From JBFWYO01 sp050186335 (GTDB lineage: Bacteria > Pseudomonadota > Alphaproteobacteria > Bin65): a DNA stretch of 64,000 bases. The stretch is from assembly GCA_050186335.1 (NCBI GenBank), contig JBFWYO010000006.1, positions 26,677 to 90,676 of the forward strand, given 5' to 3'. Under the pieces are notes generated by a model. That model had not been told where the DNA came from, did no database searches, and saw nothing but the letters and a program-made list of their open reading frames with translations. Both the position numbers and the translations under genes were made by a program. Each line of letters begins with the position of its first letter. The first letter of the stretch is position 1. Shown here piece by piece: positions 32,536-41,074 of this stretch.

Positions 32536-33863
32536 TTCCGCGTTACAGCCGTCCCCAGATGGTGCGCATCTGGGAACCGGAGAACAAATTCCGCATCTGG
32601 TTCGAAATCGAAGCGCATGCGTGCGATGCGCAGGCCGAACTCGGTGTGATTCCGAAAAGCGCCGCAAAAGCGGTGTGGAAGCGCGGCAAGTTCGAGATCG
32701 ACCGCATCGACGCGATCGAACGCGAAGTTAAGCACGACGTGATCGCGTTCCTGACCAACCTCTCGGAGCATGTCGGTCCCGAAGCGCGTTTCGTCCACCA
32801 GGGCATGACGTCGTCGGATGTCCTCGACACCTGCCTGGCGGTGCAGCTGGCCCAGGCGACCGACCTGCTGCTCGACGACCTGCACCAATTGCTCAACGCG
32901 CTGATGCGGCGCGCCCACGAGCATAAACTCACGCCGATGATTGGCCGCAGCCACGGCATTCACGCCGAGCCCATCACTTTCGGTCTCAAGCTCGCCGGGC
33001 ATTACGCCGAGTTCATGCGCTGCCGCGACCGCCTGCTTGCCGCGCGCAAGGAAATCGCCACCTGCGCGATTTCCGGTGCGGTCGGCACGTTCGCCAACAT
33101 CGACCCGTATGTCGAGGAGTATGTCGCGAAGAAGCTGGGCCTGGAGATCGAACCGGTCTCGACACAGGTCATACCGCGCGACCGGCACGCGATGTATTTT
33201 GCGACCCTCGGCGTGATCGCCGGCGCCATCGAACGTCTGTCGACCGAGATCCGGCATCTGCAGCGCACCGAAGTGCGCGAAGCCGAGGAATATTTCTCCC
33301 CCGGGCAGAAGGGCAGCTCGGCCATGCCGCACAAGCGCAACCCGGTATTGACGGAAAATCTGACAGGATTGGCGCGGCTCGTACGCGGCGCCGTCGTGCC
33401 GGCGCTGGAAAATTCGGCGCTGTGGCATGAACGCGACATCTCGCATTCGTCGGTCGAGCGCATCAACGCGCCGGATACCACGGTGGCGCTGGACTTCGCG
33501 CTGGCGCGGCTGACCGGCGTGGTCGATAAGCTCGTCGTCTATCCGGAAATGATGCAGAAGAATCTGGATCTGCTCGGCGGATTGCACAATTCGCAACGCG
33601 TGCTGCTGGCGCTGACGCAAAAAGGCATGAGCCGCGAAGACGCCTATTCCGCCGTGCAGCGCAATGCCATGCGTGCGTGGCGCGAAGGCTTATCGTTCCT
33701 GGATTTGCTGGCGGCCGACGAACAGATCGCCGGACTGATGAAGCGCAAGGAACTCGCCTCTTCGTTCGATCTCGATTATCATTTCAGGCACGTGGACACG
33801 ATTTTCCGGCGCGTGTTCGGCCACAAGGCCAAAACCGCGGCAAAAAAGCAAAAAAAGAGATGA
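32532..33863 (+). CDS. purB: Adenylosuccinate lyase
   Basis: A 443-residue lyase that acts twice in purine synthesis: it releases fumarate from SAICAR to give AICAR and from adenylosuccinate to give AMP. The fumarase/aspartase-superfamily signature is GSSAMPHKRNP (about 261-271). HQGMTSSDVLDT and MIGRSHGIHAEP supply the conserved Thr-Ser and the catalytic His. The C-terminus is lysine-rich (KAKTAAKKQKKR). It overlaps the enolase-like stop (ATGA at 32532-32535) and lies about 1.4 kb before purC, with three unrelated reading units between. Confidence 0.96.
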   Translation: MIPRYSRPQMVRIWEPENKFRIWFEIEAHACDAQAELGVIPKSAAKAVWKRGKFEIDRIDAIEREVKHDVIAFLTNLSEHVGPEARFVHQGMTSSDVLDTCLAVQLAQATDLLLDDLHQLLNALMRRAHEHKLTPMIGRSHGIHAEPITFGLKLAGHYAEFMRCRDRLLAARKEIATCAISGAVGTFANIDPYVEEYVAKKLGLEIEPVSTQVIPRDRHAMYFATLGVIAGAIERLSTEIRHLQRTEVREAEEYFSPGQKGSSAMPHKRNPVLTENLTGLARLVRGAVVPALENSALWHERDISHSSVERINAPDTTVALDFALARLTGVVDKLVVYPEMMQKNLDLLGGLHNSQRVLLALTQKGMSREDAYSAVQRNAMRAWREGLSFLDLLAADEQIAGLMKRKELASSFDLDYHFRHVDTIFRRVFGHKAKTAAKKQKKR

Positions 33864-33891
33864 GTCGGCAGGCGAGACTCGAGCGCGGACG

Positions 33892-34218
33892 CTACTTGGT
33901 CTCGCTCATGATCTGCTCTTTGGCAACGGCGAGCAGCCGGTCCATTTCCGCACGCACCTGGTGTTCGCTCTTGGTGACGCCCTTATTCTTGAGATCGCCG
34001 AGCACTTTTTCCAGCACGTCGCTGTCGCCGGGGCGATCGAAATCGGACGCCACGACTTCCTTCGCGTAGGCGGCCGCGGCGTCGCCGGTCTGGCCCATCA
34101 ATTCGGCGGCCCATAATCCCAACAGCTTGTTGCGCCGAGCATTGACCTTAAACTGCAGGTCCTGATCGTGCTTGAACTTCTGCTCGAAGCCTTTTTCGCG
34201 CTCGTTGAAAGTGGTCAT
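33892..34218 (-). CDS. DUF1476 protein: F1-ATPase zeta inhibitor subunit
   Basis: The 108-residue sequence matches the DUF1476 family. The N-terminus FNEREKGFEQKFKHDQDLQFKVNARRNKLLGLWAAELMG contains the inhibitory helix followed by a four-helix bundle. In Paracoccus and relatives this zeta subunit blocks ATP hydrolysis by F1Fo-ATP synthase. The family is essentially restricted to alphaproteobacteria, which supports the host assignment. It is alone on the minus strand between purB and an NRDE gene. Confidence 0.92.
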   Translation of the reverse strand: MTTFNEREKGFEQKFKHDQDLQFKVNARRNKLLGLWAAELMGQTGDAAAAYAKEVVASDFDRPGDSDVLEKVLGDLKNKGVTKSEHQVRAEMDRLLAVAKEQIMSETK

Positions 34219-34348
34219 GGCCCATCCCGGCTAGCTGTGACGTGGTTTCTACTTGGGGGACGCCGCGCACGCCGTCAAGGCGCCGCAGTCACCTAAATTG
34301 TGCGGTCCTATATAGCGATCCGGCCGCCGGAGTGGTATCGAAACTTCC

Positions 34349-35113
34349 ATGTGCACTTTGGTCATTTTGCGGCGCCCCGACCATGCTTGGCCCGTCCTGA
34401 TCGCGGCCAACCGCGACGAGATGTTGTCGCGCCCGTGGCGTCCCCCGGCGCGCCACTGGCCCGATGCGCCCGATATCGTGGCCGGCCGCGACGAACTCGC
34501 GGGCGGCAGCTGGCTGGGCACGAACAAGACCGGCGTTGTGGCCGGCATTCTCAATCGTCCCGGTAGCCTGGGCCCGGCCGGCGACAAGAAATCGCGCGGC
34601 GAACTGGTCATCGACGCACTCCGACGCCCGACCGCGCGCGCGGCGGCCGAAGAAATCGTGCGACGCGCGGCCGGCGACTATCGTCCGTTCAACATGGTCG
34701 TTGCCGACCGCACGGATGCTTACTGGCTGCGCAACCTGGGCGGCGACGTGGACGGCGGACCGGGCGCCGGCGAGATCGAGCGGTTCGACATCCCGACTGG
34801 GCTCGCCATGTTGACCGCCCACGACCTGAACGACGAGACGGCCGCGCGGATCGCCCTGTACCTGCCGCGCTTCCGCGCCGCGCCCGTGCCCGACCCCGCA
34901 ACCGGCGATTGGACGGCCTGGTCGGCGCTATTGGCGAGTCGGGACGGCGGCGGGCACGGTCTGCAGCACGCGATGGCCATCGTCAGTCCAGGCGGCTTCG
35001 GCACCGGCTCCAGCTCATTGCTCGGACTGCCGCGCGACCCGGCCGTCGCGCCCGTGTGGCTGTTTGCCGCAGGATTGCCCGGTTCGACGCCATACCTGCC
35101 GGTCGCGCCCTAG
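34349..35113 (+). CDS. NRDE-family (TANGO2-like) protein
   Basis: A 254-residue protein beginning MCTLVILRRPDHAWPVLIAANRDE. The N-R-D-E motif at 21-24 and Cys2 (a potential N-terminal nucleophile after Met removal) define the NRDE/TANGO2 family. WLGTNKTGVVAGILNRPG is also typical. The human homologue affects heme and lipid handling, while bacterial members are uncharacterised; an Ntn-hydrolase-like fold has been proposed. It lies just upstream of purC with a 144-base gap. Confidence 0.85.
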   Translation: MCTLVILRRPDHAWPVLIAANRDEMLSRPWRPPARHWPDAPDIVAGRDELAGGSWLGTNKTGVVAGILNRPGSLGPAGDKKSRGELVIDALRRPTARAAAEEIVRRAAGDYRPFNMVVADRTDAYWLRNLGGDVDGGPGAGEIERFDIPTGLAMLTAHDLNDETAARIALYLPRFRAAPVPDPATGDWTAWSALLASRDGGGHGLQHAMAIVSPGGFGTGSSSLLGLPRDPAVAPVWLFAAGLPGSTPYLPVAP

Positions 35114-35257
35114 AACGCATACAAGGGCTTGGGAGGGGACGTTGTACCCCACCCGCCAACTTGCTATACCACCCCGGCTAAGCCCATTTGCGCCGCCCCC
35201 ATGCGCTTTCCCGAGGTGCACATCGACGGGCGGCATCCTCCCTCGGTGGTACAGGCT

Positions 35258-36022
35258 ATGACCCGTCGCAGACGCATTTACGAAGGCAAAGCCAAGGTTC
35301 TGTTCGAAGGGCCCGAGCCGGGCACCCTCGTGCAGTACTTCAAGGACGACGCCACGGCCTTCAACAACAAGAAAAAGGGCGTCATCACCGGCAAGGGCGT
35401 GCTGAACAACCGCATCTCCGAATACCTGATGCAGAAGCTCGGCGAGATCGGCATCCCGACCCATTTCGTGCGCCGCCTGAACATGCGCGAGCAACTGATC
35501 CGTCAGGTCGAGATCATTCCGGTCGAAGTCGTCGTGCGCAACATCGTCGCCGGTTCGCTGTCGACCCGCCTCGGCATTCCCGAAGGCACCGCCCTGCCCC
35601 GTTCGATCATCGAATTCTATTACAAGAACGACGAGCTCGGCGACCCGATGGTCTCCGAAGAGCATATCTCCGCGTTCGGCTGGGCCAGCGCGCAGGATCT
35701 GGACGACATGATCGCGCTGTCGCTGCGCGTCAACGATTTCCTGACCGGATTGTTCCTGGGCGTCGGCATCCGCTTGATCGACTTCAAGCTCGAGTACGGC
35801 CGGCTGTGGGAAGAAGACCAGATGCGCATCGTCCTCGCCGACGAGATCACGCCGGACGGCTGCCGCCTGTGGGACCTGCAGACCAACGAAAAGATGGACA
35901 AGGACCGGTTCCGCCGCGATCTGGGCAAGGTCGAAGAGGCGTATCAGGAGGTTGCGCGTCGCCTCGGCATCCTGCTGGAAAGCGGCCCGCAGGACATGAA
36001 GGGCCCGACCGGAATTCAGTAA
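35258..36022 (+). CDS. purC: SAICAR synthetase (phosphoribosylaminoimidazole-succinocarboxamide synthase)
   Basis: A 254-residue enzyme that joins aspartate to CAIR using ATP. It starts RRRRIYEGKAKVLFEGPEPG, the nucleotide-binding strand-turn. It also has VRNIVAGSLSTRLGIPEG, ALSLRVNDFLTGLFLGVGIRLIDFKLEYG and ADEITPDGCRLWD, all conserved in PurC. The ATG at 35258 gives the standard length; the frame extends upstream but without family similarity. It opens the pur cluster purC-purS-nrtS-like-purQ-purL. Confidence 0.97.
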   Translation: MTRRRRIYEGKAKVLFEGPEPGTLVQYFKDDATAFNNKKKGVITGKGVLNNRISEYLMQKLGEIGIPTHFVRRLNMREQLIRQVEIIPVEVVVRNIVAGSLSTRLGIPEGTALPRSIIEFYYKNDELGDPMVSEEHISAFGWASAQDLDDMIALSLRVNDFLTGLFLGVGIRLIDFKLEYGRLWEEDQMRIVLADEITPDGCRLWDLQTNEKMDKDRFRRDLGKVEEAYQEVARRLGILLESGPQDMKGPTGIQ

Positions 36023-36060
36023 CGCCGGCATTCGGTGCGCGCGAGAAGGAGATTCGGACG

Positions 36061-36303
36061 TTGAAGGCCAAGGTACACATTACGTTCAAGAACGGCGTGC
36101 TTGACCCGCAAGGCAAGGCGATCGGCAACGCCCTCTCGGGCCTCGGCTTCACGGGCATCAAGGAAGTCCGCCAGGGCAAGTACATCGAGATCGCGCTCGA
36201 CGAGACCGACGAGGCGAAGGCTCGCGCAGCGGTCAAGCAAATGTGCGAGAAGCTGCTCGCCAACATGGTGATCGAGAATTACTCGATCGATATCGCGCGC
36301 TGA
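36061..36303 (+). CDS. purS: FGAM synthetase subunit PurS
   Basis: An 80-residue PurS (KAKVHITFKNGVLDPQGKAIGNALSGLGF...KYIEIALDE). PurS bridges PurL and PurQ in the three-part formylglycinamidine-ribonucleotide synthetase, letting ammonia pass from PurQ to PurL. The start is a TTG at 36061 with AAGGAG eleven bases upstream. No ATG fits, and the family starts exactly here. It lies 38 bases after purC. Confidence 0.93.
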   Translation: MKAKVHITFKNGVLDPQGKAIGNALSGLGFTGIKEVRQGKYIEIALDETDEAKARAAVKQMCEKLLANMVIENYSIDIAR

Positions 36304-36319
36304 TCGTTCGGGAACGAAT

Positions 36320-36613
36320 ATGACAACCAAGGCGGTCGACACAATCGGAGGTTCGGTCGAACCATCCGTGTCCGCCTTGATTTTCGACAAGGGCATCGTT
36401 CGCCGCGCGCTGATCACGTCGGCCATCGTCGGGACGCTGCTGAACCTGATCTCCCAGGGCGACCTGCTGTTCGCCGGCGACAGCGTGAAGCTATGGAAAA
36501 TTCTGCTGACCTACTTGGTGCCCTATTGCGTTGCCACCTACGGCGGCGTCACCGGCCAGCGCGCGCTTTTGCGCAAGCTGCGCCAGAAAAGCAATTCGGA
36601 GGTTCGGACGTGA
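36320..36613 (+). CDS. NrtS-like small membrane protein inside the pur operon
   Basis: A 97-residue protein with two hydrophobic helices (about 28-46 and 61-80) and the pattern RRALITSAIVGTLLNLISQGDLLF ... WKILLTYLVPYCVATYGG. I associate this with the NrtS family (small nitrate/nitrite transporter-type proteins first described in cyanobacteria). It starts 16 bases after purS, and its stop overlaps the GTG start of purQ (GTGA at 36610-36613), so it is made together with the purine enzymes. Whether it carries nitrate or nitrite here is not known. A membrane protein at this place in the FGAM-synthetase genes is unexpected. Confidence 0.7.
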   Translation: MTTKAVDTIGGSVEPSVSALIFDKGIVRRALITSAIVGTLLNLISQGDLLFAGDSVKLWKILLTYLVPYCVATYGGVTGQRALLRKLRQKSNSEVRT

Positions 36614-37299
36614 AAGCGGCGGTGCTGGTTTTCCCGGGCATCAATCGGGAGCGCGACATTGCCTCGGCCCTGCAACGGGTGTCCGGCAAGCCGCCGGCGA
36701 TGGTGTGGCATCGGGATACAGATCTCCCCGAGGTCGATCTGATCGTGATTCCGGGCGGATTTTCCTACGGCGACTATCTGCGCTGCGGCGCCATGGCAGC
36801 GCATTCGCCGATCATGCGCGAAGTCGTGGCACGCGCGAATCGGGGCATCAACGTGCTGGGCGTCTGCAACGGCTTTCAGATTCTGACCGAAGCCGGCTTG
36901 CTGCCGGGCGTGCTGATGACGAACTCGACGCTGAAATTCATCTGCCGCGACGTGCATCTGCGCGTCGAGAACAGCCAGACGCTGTTCACCCACAAATTGG
37001 CCGTCGGCCAGGTGATCAAGACGCCGATCGCGCATCACGACGGCAATTATTTCGCCGACCCGCAAACGCTCGACATGCTCGAGGGCGAGGGCCGCGTGGC
37101 ATTCCGCTATTGCACGCCCGACGGCGCGATTACCGCCGACGGCAATCCGAACGGGTCGGCGCGCAACATCGCCGGCGTGTTCAACAAGACCAAGACCGTG
37201 CTCGGCCTCATGCCGCACCCGGAGAATGCGGTCGACAAGGCGCTCGGCAACGACGACGGCCTGGCCTTCTTCCAAGGCATCGCCGAATCCCTGCACTGA
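36610..37299 (+). CDS. purQ: FGAM synthetase glutaminase subunit PurQ
   Basis: A 229-residue class I glutamine amidotransferase that releases ammonia for PurL. The nucleophile is C86 (NVLGVCNGFQILTEAG), the oxyanion region is IPGGFSYGDYLRCG, and the His-Glu of the triad is in LMPHPENAVD (about 202-211). The start is GTG at 36610, overlapping the preceding stop; the family begins KAAVLVFPGxNxExD, which fixes it. purL begins 19 bases after its stop. Confidence 0.96.
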   Translation: MKAAVLVFPGINRERDIASALQRVSGKPPAMVWHRDTDLPEVDLIVIPGGFSYGDYLRCGAMAAHSPIMREVVARANRGINVLGVCNGFQILTEAGLLPGVLMTNSTLKFICRDVHLRVENSQTLFTHKLAVGQVIKTPIAHHDGNYFADPQTLDMLEGEGRVAFRYCTPDGAITADGNPNGSARNIAGVFNKTKTVLGLMPHPENAVDKALGNDDGLAFFQGIAESLH

Positions 37300-37318
37300 T
37301 CCGGAACCGCATTTCTCA

Positions 37319-39529
37319 ATGTCCCGCCCCCAGTCGAACGAATCGATCACCCCGGCCATCGTCAAAGAGCATGGCCTGACCCCGGATGAGTACGGGCGCA
37401 TTTTGCGCATCCTCGGCCGCGCGCCGAGCATGACCGAGCTCGGCATCTTCTCGGTCATGTGGTCCGAGCATTGCTCGTACAAATCGTCGCGCGTCTGGCT
37501 GAAGACCCTGCCGACCACGGCGCCGTGGGTGATCCAGGGGCCGGGCGAGAACGCCGGTGTCATCGACATCGGCGACGGCATGGCGGCGATCTTCAAGATC
37601 GAGAGTCACAACCACCCGTCGTTCATCGAACCGTATCAAGGGGCTGCAACCGGCGTCGGCGGTATTCTGCGCGACGTGTTCACCATGGGTGCGCGGCCGA
37701 TCGCGAACCTCAATGCGCTGCGCTTCGGCGACCCGTCGCACCCGAAAACGCGCCATCTGGTGTCCGGCGTGGTGGCCGGCATCGGCGGCTACGGCAACTG
37801 CATGGGGATTCCAACGGTCGGCGGCGAATGCGAATTCCATCCGGCCTACAACGGCAACATCCTGGTCAACGCGATGACCGTGGGCATCGCTCAGACCGAC
37901 AAGATTTTCTATTCGAAGGCCGCGGGCATCGGCAATCCGGTGGTCTATGTCGGCTCCAAGACCGGCCGCGACGGCATCCACGGCGCCACCATGGCGTCAG
38001 CCGAATTCGACGACGCGTCCGACGAAAAGCGCCCGACTGTGCAGGTCGGCGATCCGTTCACGGAAAAATTGCTGCTCGAAGCGTGCCTGGAGCTGATGGC
38101 GACCGACGCCATCGTTTCGATCCAGGACATGGGCGCCGCGGGCCTGACCAGTTCGTCGGTGGAAATGTCATCCAAGGGCGGGGTCGGCATCGACCTCGAA
38201 CTGGACCATGTGCCGATGCGCGAAACTGGCATGACGCCGTACGAAATCATGCTCTCGGAAAGCCAGGAGCGGATGCTCATGGTGCTCAAGCCCGGCCGCG
38301 AAGACATCGCGCGCCGGATCTTCGAGAAATGGGAGTTGGATTTCGCCGTGATCGGCCGGATCACCGACACCGGCCGCATGGTGCTGCGCATGGGCGGCAA
38401 GACCTATGCCGAGATTCCGGTCGATCCGCTGGTCAGCCAGGCGCCCGAGTACAAGCGCCCGTGGGTCCCGACGCCGAAGCGCGCCGTGATCCAAGCCGGC
38501 GACGTGCCGGCACCGACCGATTTGCGCGCCGCGCTGATCAAGTTGCTGGCCAGTCCCGACCAGTCGAGCAAACGATGGATCTGGGATCAGTACGACTTCC
38601 TGGTCGGCGGCCTGACGGTGCAGCGGCCGGGCGGCGATTCCGCCGTGGTCGGCATTCCCGGCAGCCCGAAGGGCCTGGCCATGGGCACCGACTGCACGCC
38701 GCGCTATTGCGTGGCCGATCCGGTCGAGGGCGGCAAGCAGGCGGTCGCGGAAGCGTGGCGCAATTTGGTTGCGACCGGCGCGCGGCCCTTGGCGCTGACC
38801 AATAATCTGAACTTCGGCAATCCTGAGCGGCCGGAAATCATGGGCCAGCTGGCCGGCTGCGTGCAGGGCATGGGCGAAGCCGCGCGCGCGCTCGATTTCC
38901 CGGTCATTTCCGGCAACGTGTCGCTGTACAACGAAACCAACGGCAACGCGATCCTGCCGACGCCGGTGATCGGCGGCGTGGGCTTGCTGGATAACTGGCG
39001 CGACTCGGTGCCGATCGCGCCGAAGAGCGCCGGCGAGTCGCTGGTGCTGATCGGCACCACGCAGGGCTGGCTCGGCGCATCGATCTACCTGCGTGACATC
39101 TGCGGCCGCGAAGAAGGTGCTCCGCCGCCGGTCGATCTGGCGCGCGAACGCGCCGCCGGCGAGTTGGTCCTGGCGGCCATCAAGCGCAAATGGATCGAGG
39201 CCTGCCACGATCTGTCCGACGGCGGATTGCTGCTGGCGGGCGCGGAAATGGCGCTGGCGGGCAATTTGGGCATCAAGCTGGACATCCCGGCCGAATGGCG
39301 CTCGACCGCCCATGCGTGGCTGTTCGGCGAGGACCAGGGCAGGTATCTGGTCGCGACCAGGGATCCGGCAATGCTGCTGGCCGAAGCCAAGCAACGCGGC
39401 GTGCCGGCCCTACTCGTGGGTTCGGTTATAGCCGAGGCTGCGTTGACAGTATCCGGGCACGATCCTATATCCCTGACCGACCTGCGCAGCGCCCATGAAG
39501 GCTGGCTGCCGCGCTACATGGGCGGTTAG
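37319..39529 (+). CDS. purL: FGAM synthetase large subunit PurL
   Basis: A 736-residue small-type PurL that converts FGAR to FGAM with ATP and ammonia. Diagnostic segments include WSEHCSYKSSR (substrate loop), KIESHNHPSFIEPYQGAATGVGGILRD, GGYGNCMGIPTVGGE, IQDMGAAGLTSSSVEM and LSESQERML. The second AIRS-like half has ALTNNLNFGNPE and CHDLSDGGLL. It works with PurS and PurQ encoded just upstream. The ATG at 37319 gives the usual N-terminus. Confidence 0.97.
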   Translation: MSRPQSNESITPAIVKEHGLTPDEYGRILRILGRAPSMTELGIFSVMWSEHCSYKSSRVWLKTLPTTAPWVIQGPGENAGVIDIGDGMAAIFKIESHNHPSFIEPYQGAATGVGGILRDVFTMGARPIANLNALRFGDPSHPKTRHLVSGVVAGIGGYGNCMGIPTVGGECEFHPAYNGNILVNAMTVGIAQTDKIFYSKAAGIGNPVVYVGSKTGRDGIHGATMASAEFDDASDEKRPTVQVGDPFTEKLLLEACLELMATDAIVSIQDMGAAGLTSSSVEMSSKGGVGIDLELDHVPMRETGMTPYEIMLSESQERMLMVLKPGREDIARRIFEKWELDFAVIGRITDTGRMVLRMGGKTYAEIPVDPLVSQAPEYKRPWVPTPKRAVIQAGDVPAPTDLRAALIKLLASPDQSSKRWIWDQYDFLVGGLTVQRPGGDSAVVGIPGSPKGLAMGTDCTPRYCVADPVEGGKQAVAEAWRNLVATGARPLALTNNLNFGNPERPEIMGQLAGCVQGMGEAARALDFPVISGNVSLYNETNGNAILPTPVIGGVGLLDNWRDSVPIAPKSAGESLVLIGTTQGWLGASIYLRDICGREEGAPPPVDLARERAAGELVLAAIKRKWIEACHDLSDGGLLLAGAEMALAGNLGIKLDIPAEWRSTAHAWLFGEDQGRYLVATRDPAMLLAEAKQRGVPALLVGSVIAEAALTVSGHDPISLTDLRSAHEGWLPRYMGG

Positions 39530-39564
39530 GAACACGCAGTCGGAACGTCGAGAAAGTACCCAAG

Positions 39565-39804
39565 ATGGCAATGGACGCGGCGGAAATCGAACAGCTGATC
39601 AAGGGCGCCCTGCCGGACGCCAAGGTCGAGATCAAGGACCTTGCCGGCGACGGCGACCATTATTCGGCGGTCGTCCTGTCGGCCGCTTTCAAGGGCAAGT
39701 CGCGGGTTCAGCAGCACCAAATGGTCTACAACGCGCTGCAGGGCCGCATGGGCGGCCAACTGCACGCCTTGGCATTACAAACCGGGCTGCCGGAAGGCGC
39801 CTGA
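39565..39804 (+). CDS. BolA/IbaG-family protein
   Basis: A 79-residue BolA-like protein (AEIEQLIKGALPDAKVEIKDLAGDGDHYSAVVLSAAF...RVQQHQMVYNALQGRMGG) with the conserved VxxHQxVYxAL helix histidine. BolA proteins bind monothiol CGFS glutaredoxins through a shared 2Fe-2S cluster and take part in iron handling. Such a glutaredoxin is the next gene, 28 bases on. It is 35 bases after purL, probably the same transcript. Confidence 0.93.
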   Translation: MAMDAAEIEQLIKGALPDAKVEIKDLAGDGDHYSAVVLSAAFKGKSRVQQHQMVYNALQGRMGGQLHALALQTGLPEGA

Positions 39805-39832
39805 TCCACAACACCAAAAGGGAGCCGTCGCA

Positions 39833-40162
39833 ATGACGACCGCGATCGACGAAATCAAGCAGAACCTGACCGAGAACGACGTGGTGTTGTTCATGAAGGG
39901 CACGCCGGTGCAGCCGATGTGCGGCTTCTCCGCCACGGTGGTTCAGATTCTCTCGCACATGGGCGTCAAGTTCAAAGGCGTGAACGTGCTCGAAGATCCG
40001 GAATTGCGCCAGGGCATCAAGGAATTCACCAACTGGCCGACCATTCCGCAGCTTTACGTCAAGGGCGAGTTCGTCGGCGGCTGCGACATCATCAAAGAGA
40101 TGTTCCAGAACGGCGAATTGAAGCAATTGCTCGGCGAAAAGGGCGTGGCCTCGCGCAACTGA
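39833..40162 (+). CDS. grxD: Monothiol CGFS glutaredoxin
   Basis: A 109-residue Grx4-type protein. The active site is PMCGFS with Cys30, K22 (MKGTP) and the WPTIPQLYVKGEFVGGCDII segment bind glutathione. CGFS glutaredoxins carry 2Fe-2S clusters and hand them to target proteins, usually with a BolA partner, here encoded directly upstream. A strong terminator follows the stop, closing the pur-bolA-grx transcription unit. Confidence 0.96.
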   Translation: MTTAIDEIKQNLTENDVVLFMKGTPVQPMCGFSATVVQILSHMGVKFKGVNVLEDPELRQGIKEFTNWPTIPQLYVKGEFVGGCDIIKEMFQNGELKQLLGEKGVASRN

Positions 40163-40186
40163 GCGCCGCGACATCGACGGAGACCG

Positions 40187-40218
40187 AACTCCCGGCAGAA
40201 ACGCCGGGAGTTTTCGTT
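40187..40218 (+). terminator. Rho-independent terminator after grxD
   Basis: AACTCCCGGC (40187-40196) and GCCGGGAGTT (40203-40212) form a perfect 10-bp stem with a 6-base loop, followed by a T-rich tail (TTTTCGTTT). This ends the purC-grxD unit. It also argues that the next gene does not start at the ATG that lies inside this region. Confidence 0.85.
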
Positions 40219-40277
40219 TGCGGTGCCGCTTGTCTAAGCGCAAGCTGAACCGTTCACGCGCGGTATCGGCCTTGCTC

Positions 40278-41009
40278 ATGCTCCGACTCATTGCCGGGTT
40301 TGCATTGCTGGTTCTGGCGAGCGCCGCGCCGGCGCCCGCGCAGACATTGACGAACGCCCAGATCGTCCGGTTTTTCGATCTGGTGGCGCTCGGCAACGAG
40401 CTCGAGAAGGTCGCCGACCCGCGCGTCTACAAGTGGTCAGGTCCGATCCGTTACTTCGTCGACGAACAGGTGCGCTTGGACGCGCCGATCCGCGGCGATC
40501 TCGATCGACAATTGGCGAAACTGTCGGCGTTGACCAAGCTGCGCTTCGAACGCGTCGGCAAGCGCCAGGACGCCAACTTCCTGATCGTTTTCACGACGCT
40601 CGACCGATTTGGCGACAGCATCGTCAGCAGCACGGACCCGCAGCGGCAACGGCATCTGCAACGCCTGGCACGCGCGAACTGCGTCGGCGTCTACAAAGTC
40701 CTACCGTCCAGCAACGCGATCGTTTCGGCAACCGTCGTCATCCCGGTCGATCACGTCATGTCGCGCGGGCTGATGCACCGGTGCATCGTCGAGGAGACCA
40801 CCCAGGTCATGGGCCTGCCGAACGACGACGACGAGGTGGAGCCGTCCATCTTCAACGATCGTGCGCGCCGGGACGAGCTGACCTGGCTGGACGAGCTGCT
40901 GCTGCGCATGCTTTACAACCCGCGCATGACCACGGGCCTGCGCCGCGCCGATGCGCTCGCGGTGGCGCGCCAGATCGTGCCGGAATTGCGGCGCGCCGTC
41001 GGCCGTTGA
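40278..41009 (+). CDS. Secreted DUF2927-domain protein
   Basis: A 243-residue protein with a signal peptide (MLRLIAGFALLVLASAAPAPAQ, about 22 residues). The mature part has the DUF2927 features KWSGPIRYFVDEQVRLD, NFLIVFTT, CVGVYKVLPS and the IVEETTQVMGLPNDDDEVEPSIFNDR block, a zincin-like helix region in which the HExxH is replaced. Predicted periplasmic, function unknown. The ATG at 40278 is chosen because it puts the signal peptide first and lies after the terminator. Confidence 0.75.
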   Translation: MLRLIAGFALLVLASAAPAPAQTLTNAQIVRFFDLVALGNELEKVADPRVYKWSGPIRYFVDEQVRLDAPIRGDLDRQLAKLSALTKLRFERVGKRQDANFLIVFTTLDRFGDSIVSSTDPQRQRHLQRLARANCVGVYKVLPSSNAIVSATVVIPVDHVMSRGLMHRCIVEETTQVMGLPNDDDEVEPSIFNDRARRDELTWLDELLLRMLYNPRMTTGLRRADALAVARQIVPELRRAVGR

Positions 41010-41023
41010 GTCCGCAGGCGGGC

Positions 41024-41048
41024 AAAAAAACGGCGCCCGCAGACGCCG
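41024..41048 (-). terminator. Rho-independent terminator after rpsD
   Basis: On the minus strand, CGGCG (41048-41044) pairs with CGCCG (41035-41031) and is followed by seven T residues (41030-41024). It lies about 26 bases after the rpsD stop. The stem is short but very GC-rich. Confidence 0.6.
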
Positions 41049-41074
41049 CTTTCGATGGATAACTATCTGCGCGA

